This document shows positions 35,426 to 42,227 of a DNA stretch of 46,197 bases, one piece after another. The notes beneath the pieces were generated by a model. The model made no database searches. It saw only the letters and a program-made list of their open reading frames with translations, and was not told where the DNA came from. The stretch spans positions 1-46,197 of the forward strand of contig DAHWNZ010000013.1 in assembly GCA_027339635.1 (NCBI GenBank). The letters run 5' to 3'. A program made the position numbers and the translations under genes. Each line of letters starts with the position of its first letter. Within the stretch, counting starts at the first letter, position 1. This DNA comes from AG-12 sp027339635. GTDB taxonomy: Bacteria; Chloroflexota; Dormibacteria; Aeolococcales; Bog-877.

Positions 35426-35844
35426 GGATTCGCTCCGGTCGGCGTGACTCTATTGGCCCGGCCTGCCGACCTGGGCCGAGATGAGCGTCTCACATCAGAT
35501 CCCGACTGAGTCGATCCTCACCGTCGAGCCTTACCCCGGCTCCGGCGGCGGGCGGGGAGCCAACCGAACGGATGCCAGGTGATCACTCCCTCTGGGTCAG
35601 GTCGATGATTGATCTGCGGGGCCTGATCAGCGCCGCCAAGCTCCACTGCGATACGCCCGCCCCCTGTCCGCAGACCTGATCGGCGTGAGCGAGTTGACGC
35701 TCGTGAAGGTGGACGTCTGCTACCGGGCTGGCTCCAAGCGATATCGAAGGCGGAATATTAGCAGGAGATGAACACCGGTGGATGGGCACCGGTTAGGAGA
35801 AGCATGGGTGCGGATAGTGGTCCGGACCGGGCAGGAGGTTGCAT
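35426..35844. other. Divergent intergenic region, PiT and citrate synthase
   Basis: 420 bp that must hold the promoters of both neighbours. On the plus strand a TTGACG (35694-35699) has no good -10 at 17 bases, and AATATTAG at 35754-35761 is an AT-rich -10-like patch. On the minus strand AATAGAGT near 35450 is a weak -10. The CACCGGT heptamer occurs twice near 35770-35795. No gene is supported. Confidence 0.35.
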
Positions 35845-37143
35845 ATGGCGGAAGGGACAGCGGCGGCAGGGGCTGAGGGCGCGCTCAAGGTCACGGATTC
35901 CAGGACCGGAAGGAGCTACGAACTGCCAATCGTCGATGGTGCAGTCAGGGCTCTCGACCTGAGGCAGATCAAAGTGGATCAGGACGACTTCGGCCTGATG
36001 GCTTACGATCCTGCGTTCCAGAACACCGCCAGCTGCCGCAGCACCATCACCTACATCGACGGCGACCGAGGGATCCTGCGCTACCGGGGTTACCCTATCG
36101 AGGAGCTGGCCGAGACCAAGAGCTTCCTGGAGATCTCTTATCTGCTCCTGAACGGGGAGCTGCCCACTCCTGAGCAGTCATCCGCTTGGACCGCCGAGGT
36201 CACCAACCACACCTTCATCCACGAGAGCATCAAGCGCTTCATCGACGGGTTCCACCACGATGCCCACCCCATGGGCATGCTGGTGTCCTCGGTTGCGGCC
36301 CTCTCCACCTTCTATCCGGAGGCGAAGCAGATTCGCGATCCGGAGATTCGTCACCGCCAGATAGTGCGCCTCATCGCCAAGATGCCGACCCTGGCGGCCT
36401 TCGCCTACCGCCATGCCATGGGGCTCTACTATGCCTACCCGGATGACGACCTCTCGTACGCCGGCAACTTCATGAACATGATGTGGCGGGCGACGGAGCT
36501 CAAGTACCAGCCCAACCCCATCCTGGAACGCGCCCTCAACGTCCTTCTGGTTCTCCATGCTGACCACGAACAGAATTGCTCCACCAGCACGATGCGGCTG
36601 GTCGGCAGTTCCGAGGCCGACCCGTACGCGGCCATGTCCGCCGCCTGCGCCGCCCTGTACGGCCCTCTGCACGGCGGGGCCAACGAGCAGGTGCTCAGGA
36701 TGCTGCGCACCATCGGATCGGTGGACAACATCCCCGACTACATCCGCCGGGTCAAGGCGGGAGAGTTCCGGCTCATGGGCTTCGGCCACCGGGTGTACAA
36801 GAACTTCGACCCCCGGGCCCAGCTGATCAAAAAGGTCGCCGACCAGGTCTTCGAGGTGACCGGACGCAGTCCCCTCTTGGACATCGCCCTGGAGATCGAG
36901 AGGATCGCCCTGGCCGATGACTACTTCATAAGCCACAAGCTCTACCCGAACGTGGACTTTTATTCCGGGATCATCTACCTGGCCATGGGCATCCCGGTCG
37001 AGATGTTCCCTGTCCTGTTCGCGATTGGCCGTACCCCCGGGTGGCTCGCGCACTGGGAGGAAGGCCTGTCGGACTCGGAGCAGAAGATCGGCCGACCGCG
37101 GCAGCTCTACGTGGGCTCGGAGATGCGCCACCTCCCCGGCTGA
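35845..37143 (+). CDS. gltA: Citrate synthase
   Basis: A 432-residue type-II-like citrate synthase, which condenses acetyl-CoA with oxaloacetate to open the TCA cycle. Active-site segments are visible: LHADHEQNCSTSTMRLVGSS (His), GPLHGGANEQVLRML, FRLMGFGHRVYKNFDPR (second His) and NVDFYSGIIYLAMGIP (Asp). ATG 35845 follows AGGAGG at six bases, rejecting the TTG six bases upstream. Gene length and order of motifs are standard. A strong GC hairpin follows the stop. It would take up the acetyl-CoA made by the beta-oxidation module elsewhere in the window. Confidence 0.95.
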   Translation: MAEGTAAAGAEGALKVTDSRTGRSYELPIVDGAVRALDLRQIKVDQDDFGLMAYDPAFQNTASCRSTITYIDGDRGILRYRGYPIEELAETKSFLEISYLLLNGELPTPEQSSAWTAEVTNHTFIHESIKRFIDGFHHDAHPMGMLVSSVAALSTFYPEAKQIRDPEIRHRQIVRLIAKMPTLAAFAYRHAMGLYYAYPDDDLSYAGNFMNMMWRATELKYQPNPILERALNVLLVLHADHEQNCSTSTMRLVGSSEADPYAAMSAACAALYGPLHGGANEQVLRMLRTIGSVDNIPDYIRRVKAGEFRLMGFGHRVYKNFDPRAQLIKKVADQVFEVTGRSPLLDIALEIERIALADDYFISHKLYPNVDFYSGIIYLAMGIPVEMFPVLFAIGRTPGWLAHWEEGLSDSEQKIGRPRQLYVGSEMRHLPG

Positions 37144-37149
37144 CCGGTG

Positions 37150-37180
37150 GCGGGAGGGCGGTCTCGGTCCGCCCTCCCGC
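37150..37180. terminator. Bidirectional hairpin between citrate synthase and ATP-grasp genes
   Basis: A perfect 12-bp stem (gcgggagggcgg / ccgccctcccgc) with a tctcggt loop lies seven bases after the citrate synthase stop and touches the stop codon of the convergent ATP-grasp gene. There is no long T-run, but its position suits a shared terminator. Confidence 0.55.
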
Positions 37181-38415
37181 TACACCTCCTCCTCTATTTC
37201 CACCTCGAGCAGACCATGTGCCACCCGCAGAGCTTGTGCGGCGGCCGGACCGTCTTCACCCTGAGAGAACATGAACCCCAGATAGCGGTCACCATCGGGC
37301 GGGGGCTCCACCAGGCCGCCGACGGGAATGGTGATCTCGAGATCGCGGATGCCATCCAGCGCCATGGCCTCATCCCTACCGGTCACTCGCAGCAGGCGCC
37401 CGGCCCGTGGAACCGGCAGCATCATGACCCCAAAACCACCCTCCTGGACTTCAAGATCGGGGAATGGATCATGGAGGGCGTTGCGCAGGATCAGCTCCTC
37501 AAGCGTCGCCCCGCTCTTGAACTGCAGCACCGAGGAGCACCGCCCGCCGATCGGACGGGATGCGAGATCTATCAGGCGCGGCGGTCCCTGCCCGAGACGA
37601 AATTCGGCGTGCAGGGCCCCGGTGCCCAACCCAAGCGCCGTAACCGCAGCCTGAAGCGTCCTCCAGACCCGCGCCGCCGCCCGCTCCGTCAGCTCGGTCG
37701 GAGTGGTGTAGATCGTCTCTTCGAAGTAGGGGCCATCAAGGGGCTCGGGTTTGTCGAAGATGGCCAGCGGCACGAGCACCCCATCTCGGGTCAGGGCCTC
37801 GGCGGCGACCTCTGGCCCGGGGACGAAGCTCTCGATCAGCAGGGACGGGGGCTGGCCGGTGACGGCTGCGCCACACCTGGCGTCGCGGGCCAGCAGAGAA
37901 CGAACTCGGGCACCCGTCGGGCCCAATTCTCGAGGGGTGTCAACCCTGATCACTCCTCGGCTCGCGGCCTGGTCCACAGGCTTGACGACTGCTGGATAGC
38001 GATCCCACCTGGGGGGGACTCCGTCGGTCCATACAGCCCACTCCGGTTGCGGCACGGTCGCCCCATGGAGGAGGGCACGCAGCCGCGCCTTGTCCCTAGT
38101 CGCTCGCGCAGCCTCCGGCGGGTTGCCCGGAAGTCCCAGCGCCTTCGCCAGATGGGATGCCACCATGACCCCGGTCTCATCCACCGGGACCACTGCGTGC
38201 ACCTGGCCCGCGGGCCTGAGCCGGCTCAGCGCCAGCGGAGACTCCTCCGGGCGGTCGAAGTCGACGACCATCTCGCTGCCGGGCCGCCTGGGCCCCAGCG
38301 TTGATGGCTCCTCGCTGGCCACCACAACCTCAAGCCCGAGTCGCCGCGCCGCTACCAAGAAGGCGTTGGCGCGATAGGTGCCGGTCGGCAGTACCAGCAA
38401 CACCCGGCGGCTCAC
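37180..38415 (-). CDS. ATP-grasp domain protein (carboxylate-amine ligase-like)
   Basis: A 411-residue ATP-grasp enzyme: N-terminal Rossmann-like pre-ATP domain (RVLLVLPTGTYRANAFLVAARRLGLEVVVASEE), then ARATRDKARLRALL, the central YPAVVKPVDQAASRGVIRVD lysine loop, and the metal-binding GALHAEFRLGQGPPRLIDLASRPIGG. A C-terminal domain follows with GLVEPPPDGDRYLGFMFSQGED. These enzymes join a carboxylate, as acyl-phosphate, to an amine or thiol; the substrate here is not readable. GTG 38415 is the start, without a ribosome site, so translation may be leaderless. It is divergent from nfuA by only 17 bases. Confidence 0.82.
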   Translation of the reverse strand: MSRRVLLVLPTGTYRANAFLVAARRLGLEVVVASEEPSTLGPRRPGSEMVVDFDRPEESPLALSRLRPAGQVHAVVPVDETGVMVASHLAKALGLPGNPPEAARATRDKARLRALLHGATVPQPEWAVWTDGVPPRWDRYPAVVKPVDQAASRGVIRVDTPRELGPTGARVRSLLARDARCGAAVTGQPPSLLIESFVPGPEVAAEALTRDGVLVPLAIFDKPEPLDGPYFEETIYTTPTELTERAAARVWRTLQAAVTALGLGTGALHAEFRLGQGPPRLIDLASRPIGGRCSSVLQFKSGATLEELILRNALHDPFPDLEVQEGGFGVMMLPVPRAGRLLRVTGRDEAMALDGIRDLEITIPVGGLVEPPPDGDRYLGFMFSQGEDGPAAAQALRVAHGLLEVEIEEEV

Positions 38416-38432
38416 TGCGTCACACTATCTCC

Positions 38433-39032
38433 ATGGCTGATTCTCAATCCGCGCTTCCGACACTACACCTAACCAACAGGGCGGCAGATCGCATCCGCGG
38501 TTTCCGGCAGCGCCAGGGGCATCCGGACGCCTGGGTCTCCGTCACCCCCGCCGGCCTCGCCGGGGATCGACTCACCTTCCAGTTCGCCCTGGTGGAGAGC
38601 GGAGGCCTCAAGGACGACGAGGTCCTGGTCAGGGGCAGCGACGACATCGACTTCGTTGGACCCAAGCTGGTCTCCCGCCACATCGTCGGCTCTACCGTCG
38701 ACGCCGATCCCCTAACGGGGGCGCTCTCACTTGAGACCAGCTACAACCCGGACGCAGATCCCCTGGCGCAGGCCATTCAGGAGGTCCTCGACCAGGAGAT
38801 CAACCCCGCCGTCGCGGCCCACGGTGGCTACATCGGCCTACTGGATGTCGCTGACGGGGTGGCCTATGTGCAGATGGGCGGGGGCTGCCAGGGATGTGGC
38901 CTGGCGGAGGTGACTCTGTCGCAAGGGGTACGGGCCACCATCCTGGAGCGCTTCTCCGAGCTCCACGATGTGGTGGACACGACCGACCATGCCCAGGGTG
39001 CCAACCCCTACTACCAAGCATCCAAGAAGTAG
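38433..39032 (+). CDS. nfuA: Fe-S biogenesis protein NfuA-like
   Basis: A 199-residue two-domain Fe-S carrier. The N-terminal 100 residues form a degenerate A-type (IscA-like) domain without cysteines (ALPTLHLTNRAADRIRGF, ADPLTGALSLETSYNPDADP). The C-terminal NifU domain has the cluster-binding CxxC (C152, C155 in MGGGCQGCGLAEVTL). This arrangement is exactly that of NfuA, which delivers 4Fe-4S clusters to targets such as aconitase, a fitting partner near citrate synthase. ATG 38433 removes an upstream low-complexity extension. It lacks an obvious Shine-Dalgarno site. Confidence 0.9.
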   Translation: MADSQSALPTLHLTNRAADRIRGFRQRQGHPDAWVSVTPAGLAGDRLTFQFALVESGGLKDDEVLVRGSDDIDFVGPKLVSRHIVGSTVDADPLTGALSLETSYNPDADPLAQAIQEVLDQEINPAVAAHGGYIGLLDVADGVAYVQMGGGCQGCGLAEVTLSQGVRATILERFSELHDVVDTTDHAQGANPYYQASKK

Positions 39033-39086
39033 TCGACCCACTCACGGCGACCGAAGTGGTCCACTTCGCCCAGGGCAGTCTTGGGG

Positions 39087-40157
39087 CTACTGGAAACCGG
39101 CCGGCAACGGTCCCAGCGAGGGCCGCTCTATTTGCAGGAATAGATCTTCCCTAGACCTGGCGAGCCCCGGAATGGTTTCCCGATTCAACTCTTGCACCTT
39201 CTCCGAGACCGCTTGTTCCAAGTTGGTAAAGCTGTCGGACGTATCACCAGGCGGAGCGAATTCCCAACGGGCTATCACCGCGACGCTGGCGGCGGCCGCC
39301 ACCTGGGCCGCCGTGCGGAAAGCCATGAGTGGGCTGATGGTCGTTGCGTACTCCCTTGCCAATGCCAGGTATTCCGGCGCTATGGTCCCGGGCGGCCGGT
39401 TGATGCCCGGGCCGGAGGGTTCTCCAAACCCCGGCACAACGAACCGTGGCACACCCTCGAAGTAGGAGAAGGCCCGACGGTGCAGCAGCAACCACTCTGG
39501 CAACCCTTGGGACCGACAGGGGGCAGCGAAGACTAGCCCACTAGCCCCCAGCATGGCGAGAAAGAGCGGATCTCGAGCAGCAATTTGCCCGTCACGGCCA
39601 ACGGTGCGTACTCCGCCGGGCAAGAGGGCCACGTATCCAACCTCGCCGGCTCGGTCGACCAAGCGCGTCACTGGGTGACCGGCACCCTGCCACTTGCGGA
39701 ATCCGCGACAGAACTCGCTGTAGGTCATCCCGGTTGCTCGGAGGCCTCCGGCCTCCAGCCACAACTGGCGTCTTGTGACCCCTGCCTGCCGCCGCAAGCC
39801 GATGCAGACGGCGGCCCAGGTCACAAGACCCAGCTCGCCGGAAGCTGGCCCCTGTTCGTACCACCCTGCAGCCGGCGGTGACGAAGCCTTCCGCTCCCGA
39901 GCAGCCGGTGGCGCAGTTGGCTCCAGGTGCTCTCGGACTGTGCTTCGCGAAACCCCGAGGCGTGCCGCTATGGCACGGTTGCTGACTCCCAGGGCTCGCA
40001 TCGCCGTCATCTCTCGGACAAGCTCATCCTGGACGACCTTCTTCATCTCAGGATTCTCATTTCGCGTCCTGGTCCAGAGGCCGAAGAACATCGCAGAGCC
40101 ACCGCCCGGTCGCTTCGAAGCGAGCGAACCACCTTGTGTGCCTGTGCCTGCAGCCAT
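39087..40157 (-). CDS. IS21 IstA-like protein with all catalytic acids lost
   Basis: A 356-residue intact frame homologous to IS21-family transposase IstA: N-terminal helix-turn-helix (about 57-79, MRALGVSNRAIAARLGVSRS then TVREHL), the YSEFCRGFRKW block, a DDE-type core, and the IstA-like tail ELN...SREDLFLQIERPSLGPLPAGFQ. All three catalytic residues are replaced: the FVDYAG site reads YVALLPG (Ala 177), VPDN reads VPGF (Gly 243), and the KVExAV glutamate aligns with Ala 289. The domain after the LP motif is absent and no istB follows. The frame opens nine bases after the dppC stop, so it looks like the fourth operon gene. I infer a domesticated DNA-binding protein. Starts at 40091 or 40046 are also possible. 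Confidence 0.78.
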   Translation of the reverse strand: MAAGTGTQGGSLASKRPGGGSAMFFGLWTRTRNENPEMKKVVQDELVREMTAMRALGVSNRAIAARLGVSRSTVREHLEPTAPPAARERKASSPPAAGWYEQGPASGELGLVTWAAVCIGLRRQAGVTRRQLWLEAGGLRATGMTYSEFCRGFRKWQGAGHPVTRLVDRAGEVGYVALLPGGVRTVGRDGQIAARDPLFLAMLGASGLVFAAPCRSQGLPEWLLLHRRAFSYFEGVPRFVVPGFGEPSGPGINRPPGTIAPEYLALAREYATTISPLMAFRTAAQVAAAASVAVIARWEFAPPGDTSDSFTNLEQAVSEKVQELNRETIPGLARSREDLFLQIERPSLGPLPAGFQ

Positions 40158-40166
40158 CCGCCGCGA

Positions 40167-41114
40167 CTAGCGGCTCTGAAGCCGGACTTCCAGGGCATCG
40201 CGGAGGGCGTCGCCGACGAAGTTGAAGGCGACCACGGTGATGATGATGGCGATGCCGGCGGGGTAGATGAGCCACCAGTAACCGGCGTAGACGTAGCTCA
40301 GCCCGTTGGCCAGCTGGTGCCCCCAGTTGGTGGCCGGCGGCGGCACACCGAGCCCCAGGTAGCTAAGGGTCGCCACGTAGAGGATGGCGTCGGCCACCTG
40401 GAAGGTGGCGTTGACCACGATCGTCCCCACGGTGTTGGGAATGATGTGGCGGAACAGGATCCTTCGGGTGCCGCCTCCCATCACCTTCACCGCCTGCACG
40501 TACTCCCTGACCCGCAGGCTCAGGGTCTCTCCGCGGACCAGACGGGCCGGCACCAGCCAAGCCACCAAGCCGATGACGATGATCAGCTCGAGGATCGAGG
40601 TGGTGAAGATCGCGCCCAGGACGATCAGCAGGAAGAGGAACGGGATCGCCAGAAAGGCGTCCACTATCCTCATCATCACGGCGTCCACGATGCCACCGGC
40701 CAGCCCGGCCGCGGCTCCCCAGATCACCCCGATCAGGACCGCGATGATGGCGGCGGCGAACCCGATCTCCAAGGACGTCTGACCGCCCAGCATGAGCCGT
40801 CCCAGGACGTCGTAGCCGACCGGATTGGTGCCGAGCAGGTGCCCGGGCCCCGGTGGCTTGTTGGCGATGGCGGGGTTGTTGAACACCTGCTGGGTCTTGT
40901 AGATGAGCGGACCCACGAAGCAGAACAGGGTCATCAGCACGATCATGCCCAGCCCCACGATGGCGAGCTTGTTCTCGATGAACACCCGCAGCACCATCTT
41001 CCAAGCGGCGCCCGAGCTGTACCCCTCGCCGCCCTCGGGAACCCCGTCGCCGGACGGGCCGCGGAACCCTACACCACTGGGATCTACATCTGCGGGGGTG
41101 ATCGTCACGCCCAT
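40167..41114 (-). CDS. ABC transporter permease, DppC/OppC type
   Basis: A 315-residue permease closely similar to the DppC-type protein at 25.8-26.7 kb. It has the N-terminal FIENKLAIVGLGMIVLMTLFCFVGPLIY helix, GTNPVGYDVLGRLMLGGQTSL, the EAA loop YVQAVKVMGGGTRRILFRHIIPN and LSYLGLGVPPPATNWG. ATG 41114 is supported by GGAG eight bases upstream; GTG 41123 is the alternative. It follows DppB by about 45 bases and is followed after nine bases by the IstA-like frame. Confidence 0.92.
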   Translation of the reverse strand: MGVTITPADVDPSGVGFRGPSGDGVPEGGEGYSSGAAWKMVLRVFIENKLAIVGLGMIVLMTLFCFVGPLIYKTQQVFNNPAIANKPPGPGHLLGTNPVGYDVLGRLMLGGQTSLEIGFAAAIIAVLIGVIWGAAAGLAGGIVDAVMMRIVDAFLAIPFLFLLIVLGAIFTTSILELIIVIGLVAWLVPARLVRGETLSLRVREYVQAVKVMGGGTRRILFRHIIPNTVGTIVVNATFQVADAILYVATLSYLGLGVPPPATNWGHQLANGLSYVYAGYWWLIYPAGIAIIITVVAFNFVGDALRDALEVRLQSR

Positions 41115-41159
41115 TTTGCCCACTCCAACTTCAATTTCACCTGCGCCTTCCCACGCAGC

Positions 41160-42104
41160 TCAGGAGACATAGCGGATCCTGGGATCCACCACCGCATAGA
41201 GGATGTCGGCCACCAGATTGCCGATGACGGTCGCTATGGCCACCACCAACGTCACCCCGAGCAGGGTGGGAAAGTCGTCACTCTCGGCAGCCTGATAGAA
41301 GAGGAGTCCCATGCCGGGATAGTTGAAGACGGTCTCGGTGACCAGGGAGCCACTGAGGATCCCCGGGATCGAGAGCCCGATCAGGGTCACCATGGGCAAC
41401 AGCGCATTGCGCAGAACGTGCTTGAAGAGGACCGCCCGGTTGGAGACCCCCTTGGAGCGGGCCGTCCTGACGTAGTCTTGGATGCTCTGCTCAAGCATCG
41501 AGCTGCGCATGTACCGGGTGAACAAGGCCAGGGTCACCAGGGTCAGGGTCGCGACCGGCAGCACCATGCCGTTCAACTGCGAGAACAGGCTGATCTGGTC
41601 CTGGGGCGCCTCGGACGGGAACCAGCCGAGGGTCTCACTGAAGATGATGATCATGATCAGGCCGAGCCAGAAGGTCGGCATCGAGTAGAAGATGAAGATG
41701 AGGCCGGTCCCGACGTAGTCGTCGGGCTTGTTGCGCCTGACCGCCTGCCACATCCCGGCCGGGATGGCCAGGATGATCGCGAGGATCGCGGCCGACCCGG
41801 TCAGGAACAGGGTCTTGGGAATGCGCTGGGCCAGCAGCGAGGTCACGGTCTGGTTCAGCTTGTAGGAGTACCCCAGGTTGCCTTGCAGCAGGTTCCCGAG
41901 CCAGATGAAGTACTGCACGATGAGGGGTTTGTTGAACCCGTACTCGATGGTCAGTTGCCTGACCGCCTGGGCGCTGGCCCTGGTTCCCAGGATGGCCCGG
42001 ATGGGATTGCCGGGGAGCATGTGCAAGAGGATGAAGGTGATCACCGTCACCCCGAAGACGACGACAAGCGACTGCAGCAACCGCCGGATTATGTACCCGA
42101 TCAT
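41160..42104 (-). CDS. ABC transporter permease, DppB/OppB type
   Basis: A 314-residue permease with the DppB signature N-terminus (IIRRLLQSLVVVFGVTVITFILLHMLPGNP), the EAA loop YVRTARSKGVSNRAVLFKHVLRNALLP and the final DPRIRYVS. With the DppC gene downstream it forms the membrane channel for SBP 4. ATG 42104 has AGGAG upstream at a slightly long spacing. The gap to the receptor gene carries a strong hairpin. Confidence 0.93.
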   Translation of the reverse strand: MIGYIIRRLLQSLVVVFGVTVITFILLHMLPGNPIRAILGTRASAQAVRQLTIEYGFNKPLIVQYFIWLGNLLQGNLGYSYKLNQTVTSLLAQRIPKTLFLTGSAAILAIILAIPAGMWQAVRRNKPDDYVGTGLIFIFYSMPTFWLGLIMIIIFSETLGWFPSEAPQDQISLFSQLNGMVLPVATLTLVTLALFTRYMRSSMLEQSIQDYVRTARSKGVSNRAVLFKHVLRNALLPMVTLIGLSIPGILSGSLVTETVFNYPGMGLLFYQAAESDDFPTLLGVTLVVAIATVIGNLVADILYAVVDPRIRYVS

Positions 42105-42142
42105 CGCCTACTCATCTCCTCTTGATCGCTTGAACCGGGGTA

Positions 42143-42170
42143 GGGAGCCCGGCCCGAGGGCCGGGCTCCC
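42143..42170 (-). terminator. Hairpin between SBP 4 and DppB
   Basis: A perfect 12-bp stem (gggagcccggcc / ggccgggctccc) with a four-base loop lies 58 nt beyond the receptor stop and 38 nt before the permease start. It occupies the same place as the hairpin in the SBP 3 operon and may set a high receptor-to-permease mRNA ratio. Confidence 0.55.
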
Positions 42171-42227
42171 TTTGCCGCCTCCCCCTATCCCGGTGATAGG
42201 GAAAGGTAGCGGGTCAACAGTCGCGCG

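Noticed and set aside
39927..42125. 732-codon plus-strand open frame
   Set aside because: It is antisense to two permease genes and the IstA-like gene. The Asp/His/Gln-rich product is the mirror of membrane-protein codons and contains no domain.
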